From positions 1 to 11,692 of the forward strand of contig SXXD01000067.1 of assembly GCA_005789685.1 (NCBI GenBank): 11,692 nucleotides of DNA. The letters run 5' to 3'. Below the pieces are notes generated by a model. That model had not been told where the DNA came from and ran no database searches. It saw only the letters and a list, made by a program, of their open reading frames with translations. Each line of letters starts with the position of its first letter. Position 1 is the stretch's first letter. This document shows, piece by piece, positions 1 to 7,048 of the stretch. This stretch comes from Burkholderiales bacterium. GTDB lineage: Bacteria; Pseudomonadota; Gammaproteobacteria; Burkholderiales; Burkholderiaceae_C. A program made the translations under genes and the position numbers.

Positions 1-126
1 ACTGAAATTGAAACATTCCGTGTAGGCTGCATTGGTGCCATTGGCCCCATAGAAATGCAACAAGCAGTGCATGCTGTGGCTTTGGCATTGAAAGAATTGG
101 GCATTGCCAGCGGGGCTCCCGCTTGA
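1..126 (+). CDS. PhnW/serine-pyruvate-type aminotransferase, C-terminal fragment
   Basis: Only the last 41 residues are in the window; the frame is open at the left edge and ends at TGA (124-126). The visible part contains FRVGCIGAIG followed by an amphipathic helix ending in LKELGIA. This matches my memory of the C-terminal end of 2-aminoethylphosphonate-pyruvate transaminases (PhnW) and related fold-type I, class V PLP aminotransferases. The PLP lysine and substrate-binding residues lie outside the window, so the substrate cannot be read. It could equally be an alanine-glyoxylate or serine-pyruvate enzyme. It lies 45 bases before the ligase gene in the same direction, so it is probably the preceding gene of the operon. 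There it could deaminate the substrate or the released amino acid. Confidence 0.6.
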   Translation, partial: TEIETFRVGCIGAIGPIEMQQAVHAVALALKELGIASGAPA

Positions 127-161
127 ATGCTTCTAAGTAAAATGAAATTGTAAATTTGCAT

Positions 162-165
162 AGGA
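162..165 (+). promoter_or_regulatory. Ribosome binding site that decides the ligase start
   Basis: AGGA lies 6 bases before ATG 172. The upstream in-frame TTG at 166 touches this motif directly and would leave no spacer, so ATG 172 is the better start. Confidence 0.6.
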
Positions 166-171
166 TTGATC

Positions 172-1545
172 ATGACCACATCTAAAGTACATCCTGCACT
201 CAAAGCGGTTGAAAAAAGTGGGGCTCAAAAAGTCAAAGTGGCCGTCAGCGACATCGACGGCATTTTGCGCGGCAAGTACTTGCACATTGACAAATTCAAA
301 GGCGCCGCAGAGCCTTACCCAGCGGGTGGTTTTGGATTTTGTGATGTGGTGTTTGGCTGGGACTCGTCTGATCAGTGCTATGACAACACCTCTGTCACGG
401 GCTGGCAACATGGCTTTCCAGATGCCTTGGCGCGTTTGGATTTAGACACCGCGCGCAATGTGCCGTGGGACAACAACGTGCCATTTTTCATTGGTGAATT
501 CATCAACAGCGATGGCACACCCCATCCACTTTGCCCACGTCAAACTTTGAAGAAAGTTATTCAACGTGCTGCCAAAATGGGCGTGAACCCCATGTGCGGC
601 ATGGAGTTTGAATGGTTCAACTTTTTAGAGAACTCTCATTCTTGGGAAAGTAAACAAGGCGTAGGGCCAACACCACTCACACCTGGCATGTTTGGTTATT
701 CATTGCTGCGCATGAACCAAAATCGCGAATTCTTCAATGCCATTCAAGACGAGATGCTGCAGTTTGGCGTACCCATTGAAGGCCTGCACACAGAAACAGG
801 CCCTGGTGTTTACGAAGCTGCCATTGCTTTCAGCGATGCGCTGACACAAGCCGACCGCGCCATCTTGTTTAAAACAGGCACCAAAGAAATTGGTGCACGC
901 TTTGGCATCATGCCCAGTTTCATGGCCAAGTGGAATGCCGCGTATCCAGGATGCAGTGGCCATATTCACCAAAGCATGAGTGACGGCAAAAAGAATTTGT
1001 TCGCTGACGCCAAAGGCCGTCATGGTATGAGCAAAATGTTTGAAAGTTACTTGGCGGGTCAAGTCGCCCACCTCATGGAATTTGCACCCATGTTCTGGCC
1101 CACCATTAACAGCTATAAGCGATTGGTCGATGGCTTTTGGGCACCCGTCAAACCCACTTGGGGTGTGGATAACCGTACGGCCAGTTTTCGCGTGATTGCC
1201 GGTTCACCCAAATCAACCCGCTTAGAAACCCGCTGCCCCGGCGCGGACGTCAACCCCTACTTAGCCATGGCCGCAGTCATTGCGGCTGGTTTGGATGGGG
1301 TTGAAAAAGGCATGAAGCTGACTGCGCCCGCTATTCACGGCACCAACGGCGGTGCTGAAAACATTCCCCGTGCACCCCGCACCCTGATTGAAACCACCCG
1401 AAATTTCCAGCAGTCCAAAGTAGCGCGCGATTGGTTAGGCGATACATTTGTGGATCACTTTGCCGCCACCCGCGAATGGGAGTGGCGTCAATGGTTAGAT
1501 GGCGTGACCGACTGGGAACTCAAACGCTATTTTGAAATCATTTAA
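172..1545 (+). CDS. Glutamine-synthetase-family gamma-glutamyl-amine ligase
   Basis: A 457-residue protein with the full glutamine synthetase fold. The N-terminal beta-grasp domain contains VSDIDGILRGK (near 25-35). The catalytic domain shows GMEFEWF with metal ligands E145 and E147, ETGPGVYE (E208, E215), the SGHIHQS loop (H264, H266), NRTASFR (R335, R340) and E352/R354 before NPYLA. The fold ligates glutamate to an amine using ATP, through gamma-glutamyl phosphate. The length and the C-terminal end (EWEWRQWLDGVTDWELKRY) resemble catabolic PuuA/GlnA4-like ligases. I see no NLYDLP-type adenylylation motif, so it is unlikely to be the housekeeping GlnA. Its neighbours (alcohol dehydrogenase, aldehyde dehydrogenase, PuuD-like hydrolase) support a gamma-glutamyl pathway. 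The usual Gln in GPGQxE is Val here, perhaps a subfamily trait. The family is certain; the amine substrate is not. Confidence 0.9.
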   Translation: MTTSKVHPALKAVEKSGAQKVKVAVSDIDGILRGKYLHIDKFKGAAEPYPAGGFGFCDVVFGWDSSDQCYDNTSVTGWQHGFPDALARLDLDTARNVPWDNNVPFFIGEFINSDGTPHPLCPRQTLKKVIQRAAKMGVNPMCGMEFEWFNFLENSHSWESKQGVGPTPLTPGMFGYSLLRMNQNREFFNAIQDEMLQFGVPIEGLHTETGPGVYEAAIAFSDALTQADRAILFKTGTKEIGARFGIMPSFMAKWNAAYPGCSGHIHQSMSDGKKNLFADAKGRHGMSKMFESYLAGQVAHLMEFAPMFWPTINSYKRLVDGFWAPVKPTWGVDNRTASFRVIAGSPKSTRLETRCPGADVNPYLAMAAVIAAGLDGVEKGMKLTAPAIHGTNGGAENIPRAPRTLIETTRNFQQSKVARDWLGDTFVDHFAATREWEWRQWLDGVTDWELKRYFEII

Positions 1546-1576
1546 TTGAACCCTACAGATCAAACTGGACATTGAT

Positions 1577-2710
1577 ATGAGCATTGAAAAATTTTCCTTC
1601 CCAACACCCATCCACTTTGGCGTTGGTTCACGCAAGTTAGTCGGCTCGCATTTGAAAAATCTAGGCTTCAAGCGTCCCCTCATCGTCACCGACAAAGCCA
1701 TGGCCGATTTGCCTCTCATGGCTGAGTTCATCAGTCACTTGGATGGCCTTGAGGTGTCTGTTTATGCCGGCGTGCATGGCAACCCCACCGCCTCACAAGT
1801 CACAGCGGGTGGCGCAGCTTTCAAAGCGCACAAAGCCGATTGCGTGATTGGCTTGGGAGGTGGCGCCTCCTTAGACGTTGCCAAAGTCGTGGGGCTATCT
1901 GCCACGCATGAGGGTCCTATTTTGGAATATGCATGGGACCATCCCAAGGTGCGCAGCATCAGTGGCACCCTGCCCTATTTTGTGGCATTGCCCACCACCT
2001 CGGGTACTGGCTCTGAAGTGGGCCGCTCTAGTGTGGTCAGCGAAGATGACACACATCAAAAGCGCGTCATCTTCCACCCCAAGCTATTGGCTCAAACCGT
2101 GTTTGCCGACCCAGAACTCACAGTGGGCTTGCCTGGCAAGATCACTGCGGCCACTGGCATGGACGCCCTGACTCACAACATCGAAAGCTATTTGTCACCG
2201 GCCTACCATCCCTTGTGCGATGGCATTGCCTTGGAAGGCACTCGCATTGGGGCTGCAGCATTGCACACAGCTGTGCATGAACCCAGCAACCTCAAGGCCC
2301 GCAGCGACATGATGATGTCGTCCATGATGGGCGCCATTGCCTTCCAAAAAGATTTGGGTGCTGTGCACTCCTGCGCCCATGCCTTGGGTGCCGTGGTTGA
2401 CATGCACCACGGCTTGGCCAACGCGCTCATGATCGACGTGGTCATGGCCTGGAACTACGAAGCCGTGCCTGAAAAATTCAACGAACTTGCGCACGTTTGC
2501 AATGTCAAAGGCGGCGGCAGTGCCTTTGTGGCTTGGCTCAAAGAATTGAAAGCGTCGATTGGCATCACGGGTACTTTGTCTTCGTACGGTGTTAAACCAG
2601 AACACATGGCGCGCTTGGTCCAAATTGCCACGGCCGATATTTGCCATCAAACCAACCCGCGCCCTTGCTCATCAGCCGATTTCGAAAAGCTGTTCAAGGC
2701 TGCCATGTAA
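1577..2710 (+). CDS. Iron-type (group III) alcohol dehydrogenase
   Basis: A 377-residue protein of normal length for the Fe-ADH family (FucO, GbsB, PhpC relatives). It carries the dinucleotide-binding GLGGGASLD (G92-D100) and TTSGTGSEVG near 140. All four metal ligands are in FucO-like positions: D196 and H200 in MDALTH, H264 in HSCAH, and H278 in MHHG. These enzymes interconvert an alcohol and an aldehyde with NAD(P). It follows the ligase by 31 bases, with a weak GGA seven bases before the ATG. It sits where the Puu pathway would have the flavin oxidase PuuB. I infer that it oxidises a gamma-glutamyl-linked amino alcohol to the aldehyde used by the downstream dehydrogenase. Alternatively it could reduce an aldehyde made by the upstream aminotransferase, as PhpC does with phosphonoacetaldehyde. 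Confidence 0.93.
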   Translation: MSIEKFSFPTPIHFGVGSRKLVGSHLKNLGFKRPLIVTDKAMADLPLMAEFISHLDGLEVSVYAGVHGNPTASQVTAGGAAFKAHKADCVIGLGGGASLDVAKVVGLSATHEGPILEYAWDHPKVRSISGTLPYFVALPTTSGTGSEVGRSSVVSEDDTHQKRVIFHPKLLAQTVFADPELTVGLPGKITAATGMDALTHNIESYLSPAYHPLCDGIALEGTRIGAAALHTAVHEPSNLKARSDMMMSSMMGAIAFQKDLGAVHSCAHALGAVVDMHHGLANALMIDVVMAWNYEAVPEKFNELAHVCNVKGGGSAFVAWLKELKASIGITGTLSSYGVKPEHMARLVQIATADICHQTNPRPCSSADFEKLFKAAM

Positions 2711-2727
2711 TTTTGGATGGGGTCATC

Positions 2728-3513
2728 ATGTCTTCTAATTCCAAACGTCTGAAAATTGGCGTCTCTGCTTGCTTCTTTCACCCTGACAACGAACGCGTGA
2801 TCTTCAAGGGCAAGACGCTTCAATACGTTGAGCAGTCGGTGATGCATTGGGTCATGGCGCAAGGTGACTTGGCGGTCATGATTCCTTCGCCCGAAGGCGA
2901 GACCCAAGTGGGTGATGCGCAAATTGCTGACTATGCCCAATGGCTGGATGGCGTGGTACTCATGGGCGGCAGCGATGTGTGGCCAGGCAGCTACGGCGAA
3001 GAAGTGATGGACCCAAGATGGACAGGCGACCGTGTGCGCGATGCTTACGAAAAAAAGCTGATTGAATCTTTTGTGGCTGCTGGCAAGCCGGTGCTGGGCG
3101 TATGCCGAGGCATGCAAATGATCAATGTGGCTTTTGGCGGCACTTTGTACCAAGACATTGCCACGCAAAGACCCGAAGCCCTGATGCACCGCGACGGCGT
3201 GAAGTACGACCTCAATTTGCACGAGGTGCAGTTCAAACCCAATAGCAAACTGTCTAAGTTATTGGGCGGCGCCAGCAAAGCCAAAGTCAACAGCATTCAC
3301 CACCAAGGTGTGAAAGATTTGGCCGCCAACTTTGTGGTGGAAGCTTTCTGCCCTCACGACCAGATTCCAGAAGCCATTCGATTACAAGGCGACGCTTATG
3401 TGGCCGCCGTTCAGTGGCATCCTGAATTCCATAAATCGACCTTAGGCACCTTGGATGACTCGCCTATCCTGACTGATTTTTTAAATGCAGCACGCAAGAA
3501 GCAACCGGCTTAG
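2728..3513 (+). CDS. PuuD-like gamma-glutamyl amide hydrolase (class I glutamine amidotransferase)
   Basis: A 261-residue protein, close to PuuD (about 254). The triad is complete: C126 in the nucleophile elbow GVCRGMQMINV, and H231 and E233 in VQWHPEF. The family signature NSIHHQGV is present before the last strand. These cysteine hydrolases cut gamma-glutamyl amides, for example gamma-glutamyl-GABA to glutamate and GABA. ATG 2728 is chosen because GGATGGGG ends about 5 bases upstream. A longer reading from ATG 2641 would overlap the dehydrogenase gene by 70 bases, and its extra residues do not resemble the family. Placed between the alcohol and aldehyde dehydrogenases, it most likely performs the last step of the pathway, releasing glutamate and the free amino acid. 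Which amide it prefers cannot be read from the sequence. Confidence 0.92.
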   Translation: MSSNSKRLKIGVSACFFHPDNERVIFKGKTLQYVEQSVMHWVMAQGDLAVMIPSPEGETQVGDAQIADYAQWLDGVVLMGGSDVWPGSYGEEVMDPRWTGDRVRDAYEKKLIESFVAAGKPVLGVCRGMQMINVAFGGTLYQDIATQRPEALMHRDGVKYDLNLHEVQFKPNSKLSKLLGGASKAKVNSIHHQGVKDLAANFVVEAFCPHDQIPEAIRLQGDAYVAAVQWHPEFHKSTLGTLDDSPILTDFLNAARKKQPA

Positions 3514-3555
3514 ACTTCCTTTCTTCAAAAAAATACCGAACCACATTGGACTTGT

Positions 3556-4941
3556 ATGAAATTGCTTGACGTCGTCAACCCTGCCACCGATGAACTGATC
3601 ACTCAACTGCGCATCGACGATGGCGCAGCCGTGGCCATCAAGGCCCAAAAAGCACGCAACGCACAAGCCGCATGGGCCGCTACGCCTTTGGCAGACCGCA
3701 TGGCATGCATTCAGCGCTTTCGAGCTTTGGTTGTAGCGCAACTTGAAGACTTGGCCAAAACCATGACCCAAGAAACCGGCAAGCCACTGGCTCACTCCCG
3801 AAATGAGTTGAACGGCTTCTTAGGTCGCGTCGACTTCTTCTTGTCAGAAGCCGAAGCAGTTTTGAAAACCGAAACGGTTTACAAACAAGACGGCATGTGC
3901 GAGCAAATTGAGCACATTCCCCTTGGCTTGATTGGCAATATCTCTGCATGGAACTACCCGTGGTTTGTGGGCGGCAATGTGTTTGTACCTGGCCTGCTCA
4001 TGGGCAACGCCATTTTGTACAAACCGTCAGAGTTCGCAGCCATGAGCGGTTTAGCCATGGCCCGTTTGCTGCACGAGGCCGGCATTCCCCAGGACGTGTT
4101 TGCTACGCTCATTGGTGCCGCCGACACTGGCAATGCTTTGCTTGCACAACAACTCGATGGCATGTTCTTCACAGGCTCATTGACCACGGGGCAGCACATT
4201 GCCAAGGTCATGGGGCCCCGCATGACCAAGCTGCAATTGGAATTGGGCGGCAAAGATCCCACCTATGTGTGTGCCGATGCCGACCCTGTGGCGGCCGCAC
4301 AATCCTTGGCAGATGGTGCCATGTACAACGCCGGTCAAAGTTGCTGCTCCGTCGAGCGTATTTACGTGCATGCCAGCATTCATGACAAATTCGTGGAAGC
4401 ACTGGTAGACACGGTTCGCAGTTTCAAAATGGGCGACCCCTTGGCAGCAGATACATATCTGGGCCCACTCACGCGTGCACCACAAATTAAGGTGTTGGAA
4501 GATCAAATTGCCGATGCCAAAGCCAAAGGCGCTCGCTGTTTGTTGGGCGGTCAACGCAGCAAAGGCCAGTTGGGCGGCAAAGGTAATTGGTTTGAAGCCA
4601 CGGTGTTTGACAACGTGAACCACAGCATGTCCCTCATGCGCGACGAAAGTTTTGGTCCCATCATTGGCATCCAAAAAGTCAATGACGATGCTGAGGCCAT
4701 ACACCTCATGAACGACACCGCCTATGGCCTCACCGCTGGCGTTTACACACCCAACGAACAACATGCGCGCGAAGTGCTTTCTCAAGTTCGTGCTGGCTCT
4801 GTTTATTGGAATTGCTGCGACCGCGTCAGCCCACGCTTGCCTTGGAGTGGCTATGGTCACTCAGGCATTGGCCTGACTTTGTCGCGCGAGGGCTTAGCCA
4901 CTTTCACACGCCCCAAAGCTTGGCACTTGCGCAGCAACTGA
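3556..4941 (+). CDS. NAD(P)-dependent aldehyde dehydrogenase
   Basis: A 461-residue aldehyde dehydrogenase, complete at both ends. The catalytic set is present: N133 in SAWNYPW, E229 in LELGGKDP, and nucleophile C263 in NAGQSCC. The C-terminal end holds WNCCDRVSPRLPW and a short HSGIGLTLSREG segment, typical of the compact members acting on betaine aldehyde, aminoaldehydes or succinate semialdehyde. The start ATG 3556 has GGA five bases upstream. It lies 42 bases after the hydrolase gene and one base before the phosphatase gene, so it is part of the operon. I infer that it turns the aldehyde made by the iron-type alcohol dehydrogenase, probably still glutamylated, into the acid that the PuuD-like hydrolase cleaves. 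A second aldehyde dehydrogenase at the right edge differs clearly in its C-terminal part, so this is not a recent tandem copy. Confidence 0.93.
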   Translation: MKLLDVVNPATDELITQLRIDDGAAVAIKAQKARNAQAAWAATPLADRMACIQRFRALVVAQLEDLAKTMTQETGKPLAHSRNELNGFLGRVDFFLSEAEAVLKTETVYKQDGMCEQIEHIPLGLIGNISAWNYPWFVGGNVFVPGLLMGNAILYKPSEFAAMSGLAMARLLHEAGIPQDVFATLIGAADTGNALLAQQLDGMFFTGSLTTGQHIAKVMGPRMTKLQLELGGKDPTYVCADADPVAAAQSLADGAMYNAGQSCCSVERIYVHASIHDKFVEALVDTVRSFKMGDPLAADTYLGPLTRAPQIKVLEDQIADAKAKGARCLLGGQRSKGQLGGKGNWFEATVFDNVNHSMSLMRDESFGPIIGIQKVNDDAEAIHLMNDTAYGLTAGVYTPNEQHAREVLSQVRAGSVYWNCCDRVSPRLPWSGYGHSGIGLTLSREGLATFTRPKAWHLRSN

Positions 4942-4942
4942 C

Positions 4943-5602
4943 ATGCGCTTGGCTTTGTTTGACTTAGACCATACGCTGCTCGATGGCGACAGCGATCAGT
5001 TGTGGTGTGATTTCCTCTTCGACAGAGGCTTGCTCGACAAGGCTATCTTCTCGGCCAAAAACGAAGCCACGGCGCGCGATTACAAATCTGGCGCAGTCAA
5101 TGTGCAAGCGTTTTGTGAGTTTTACATTGGCACCCTCACACTTCACTCACCTTCTGAATGGGAACCACTGCGTCAAGAATTTTTAAGCGCGTGGGTGGCG
5201 CCCAGATTGTGTGCGGGTGGCAAAGCACAAATCAAAGCTCACCAAGCCAAAGGCGATCGAGTGGTCATGACCACGGCCACCAATCGGTTCATTACAGAAT
5301 TGACGGCCAAACACTTAGGCGTGCAGGACCTCATTGCCACAGAGGCTGAAGTGCACAAGGGTTTGTTCACCGGAAAAACTTCAGGTGTGTTGAACATGCG
5401 CGAAGGCAAAGTTACGCGGCTTAAGATGTGGTGCCATGAACAGCAATTGGACTGGCCTCAGCTTGAAACATGGGGCTACAGCGATTCCATCAACGACCTG
5501 CCCTTGCTAGAAGCCGTAACGCACGCCACCGTGACACAAGGCGATGTGAAGTTGAGAGCAGAAGCCGCCAAGCACGGCTGGCCCCAAATTGAGTGGTTTT
5601 AA
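4943..5602 (+). CDS. HAD-superfamily subfamily IB phosphatase
   Basis: A 219-residue HAD hydrolase of the SerB-like IB group. Motif I is FDLDHTLL, with D7 as nucleophile and D9 as general acid. Motif II is the Thr in VVMTTATN (about 110-111). Motif IV is YSDSINDLP, with D181 and D185 as Mg ligands. The helical cap between motifs I and II (about 20-90) is consistent with type C1. These enzymes hydrolyse small phosphate esters such as phosphoserine or histidinol phosphate. It is not a PhnX-type phosphonatase, since the motif I context differs. Its ATG follows the dehydrogenase stop by one base without a clear ribosome binding site, so translation is probably coupled. Its role may be to dephosphorylate an incoming amino-alcohol phosphate, but it could be a general phosphatase that travels with the operon. 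Confidence 0.88.
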   Translation: MRLALFDLDHTLLDGDSDQLWCDFLFDRGLLDKAIFSAKNEATARDYKSGAVNVQAFCEFYIGTLTLHSPSEWEPLRQEFLSAWVAPRLCAGGKAQIKAHQAKGDRVVMTTATNRFITELTAKHLGVQDLIATEAEVHKGLFTGKTSGVLNMREGKVTRLKMWCHEQQLDWPQLETWGYSDSINDLPLLEAVTHATVTQGDVKLRAEAAKHGWPQIEWF

Positions 5603-5626
5603 CTTTTTAGTCAACACAGGATTCAC

Positions 5627-6637
5627 ATGGCAAGCACTGTATTCACCGACATTGACTGGGACAAAGACGGCAAGCAAATTGGCACCCTCAACTTACCTCA
5701 CTCACCCGACGACGATGCATGGGGCGTGATTCCGTTTCCCGCCGCCTCCATTAAAAATGGCAATGGCCCAGTGGTCGTCGTGACAGGTGCGGTTCATGGC
5801 GACGAGTATGAAGGCCCCATCGTCATTTCGGAATTGTTGCGCAACATCGAAGCTCACGAAGTTAGGGGTCAACTGATCTTGCTCCCCACCTTCAATGCCC
5901 CAGCATTGAAAGCCGGGCGACGAACATCCCCCATCGATCAATTGAACCTGAACCGCGTCTTTCCCGGTGATGACTACGGCTTACCGACGCAGCAAATAGC
6001 CAGGTATGTCACTGACTATCTTTTTAGCAAGGCGAATTTCTACATCGACTTGCATGCGGGTGGCCGCTCCTTGTTTATCCAGCCAAGCGCGCATGTGGTC
6101 ATGGCAGAAGGCATGCCCGCTGAACTCATTCAAGCCAATGCACGCTTAGCGGAGGCATTTGGCGTTGGTATCACGGTTCAGACCAGCAACATGGGTGACT
6201 ACCGAACCTCTGCAGGCTATGTCACCTTCAAGGGCATTCCCATGCTTGCAGCCGAAATGGGCATGGGCGGCTGGGCAACAGCAGACTCTGTTCGGGCCAC
6301 ACGTGAAGCCACACACAGAGTGCTCAAGCACACTGGCGTTTTGCCAAACATCGAAACTTGTCCGGGCGAAAAAACGCAATGGACACGCATTCATGGCACT
6401 GAAGCCTACGTGTTCGCGCCCATGGACGGCTACTTCGAAAGACACTTTGCCCTAGGTGATGACATTCAGAAAGGACAAGTGGCAGGTTTAATGCACCACT
6501 TAAACCGACCCAACCTAGAACCCGAGGCCGTGTACTTTCAATCCAGCGGCACGCTCTACGCCCACGGTTTAATTGGGCAAGTCCGTGCAGGGCAAAATTT
6601 GGCGGTCTTGGTTCAGAAAGTTGACTCGCCTATTTAA
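5627..6637 (+). CDS. Zinc-dependent succinylglutamate desuccinylase/aspartoacylase-family deacylase (DoeB-like)
   Basis: A 336-residue M14-type zinc hydrolase. Zinc ligands are H57 and E60 in VHGDEYEG and H143 in DLHAGG. The substrate-carboxylate pair N109/R110 lies in LNLNRVFPGD, and the general base is probably E210 in AEMG. The last hundred residues form the beta-barrel-like C-terminal domain of the family. Relatives include AstE, aspartoacylase and the ectoine-pathway deacetylase DoeB, all removing an acyl group from an amino group of an acidic or diamino acid. The HGDEYEG wording is closest to what I recall for DoeB-like proteins. AGGA lies five bases before ATG 5627, 24 bases after the phosphatase gene. 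No ectoine genes are visible, so a DoeB function is not claimed. It offers a second, chemically different amide hydrolase in the operon. Confidence 0.88.
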   Translation: MASTVFTDIDWDKDGKQIGTLNLPHSPDDDAWGVIPFPAASIKNGNGPVVVVTGAVHGDEYEGPIVISELLRNIEAHEVRGQLILLPTFNAPALKAGRRTSPIDQLNLNRVFPGDDYGLPTQQIARYVTDYLFSKANFYIDLHAGGRSLFIQPSAHVVMAEGMPAELIQANARLAEAFGVGITVQTSNMGDYRTSAGYVTFKGIPMLAAEMGMGGWATADSVRATREATHRVLKHTGVLPNIETCPGEKTQWTRIHGTEAYVFAPMDGYFERHFALGDDIQKGQVAGLMHHLNRPNLEPEAVYFQSSGTLYAHGLIGQVRAGQNLAVLVQKVDSPI

Positions 6638-6657
6638 GCATCAGGCGCAGAGCTTGA

Positions 6658-7020
6658 CTAGGTGGTGCGCTGCGCTGCGGTCACGCTAATTTCAACACCG
6701 TATTCTTTTCCAGCCAATCGTGAAACCTCAACCGTGGCTCTGGCGGGCGTTGCGCCTGGTACCACCCACTCTTCCCAGGCACGGTTCATGTCACCAAAGG
6801 TGTCCATGTTAGTTAAATAAATAGTGACCATCAAAACTCTTGATTTGTCACTGTTATTTTTTTCTAGCAGGCGGTCAATGCTGGCCAATGTTTGTTGGGT
6901 TTGGATATAAATATCTGGCGCACAGTGGTCGTTAGCAACCTGCCCTGTTAGATACACAGTGCCGTTAAAAGCAACTGCCTCGGACAAACGTTTGCCAGTT
7001 TCAAATCTTTGGATGCTCAT
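6658..7020 (-). CDS. RidA-family (YjgF/YER057c/UK114) enamine/imine deaminase
   Basis: A 120-residue protein of normal RidA length. The conserved arginine R94 in PARATVEV and E110 in VEISV match the key residues of archetypal RidA (Arg105 and Glu120 in the usual numbering), so 2-aminoacrylate-type imine hydrolysis is plausible. It forms a cytosolic trimer in known members. The start is ATG at 7018-7020, since GGAG (7028-7031) lies seven bases before it; a TTG just upstream at 7021-7023 is less well spaced. It follows the permease gene by 28 bases on the same strand, so it is the last gene of the transporter operon. It converges on the deacylase gene with only 20 bases between stop codons. RidA members often accompany amine and amino acid catabolism, which fits this locus. 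Confidence 0.9.
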   Translation of the reverse strand: MSIQRFETGKRLSEAVAFNGTVYLTGQVANDHCAPDIYIQTQQTLASIDRLLEKNNSDKSRVLMVTIYLTNMDTFGDMNRAWEEWVVPGATPARATVEVSRLAGKEYGVEISVTAAQRTT

Positions 7021-7048
7021 CAATCAACTCCAATAGGAAAAAGTGTTT

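Noticed and set aside
172..1545. Housekeeping glutamine synthetase GlnA
   Set aside because: There is no adenylylation motif, no ntrBC neighbour, and the context and C-terminal end are those of catabolic gamma-glutamyl ligases.
2195..2650. Long open frame on the minus strand inside the alcohol dehydrogenase gene
   Set aside because: It lies fully opposite a well-supported gene, has no recognisable domain and is a typical antisense shadow. Other antisense frames within the operon are rejected for the same reason.
2641..2727. Longer N-terminus for the PuuD-like hydrolase from ATG 2641
   Set aside because: It overlaps the alcohol dehydrogenase gene by 70 bases, lacks family similarity, and ATG 2728 has a strong ribosome binding site.
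5627..6637. Ectoine-pathway deacetylase DoeB
   Set aside because: The HGDEYEG wording is similar, but no doeA, doeC, doeD or ectoine transporter gene is visible, so only the family is claimed.
6627..6647. Short hairpin CGCCT/AGGCG with an 11-base loop at the convergent junction, as a possible bidirectional terminator
   Set aside because: The stem is only five base pairs, begins inside the deacylase gene and has no T-run on either strand.
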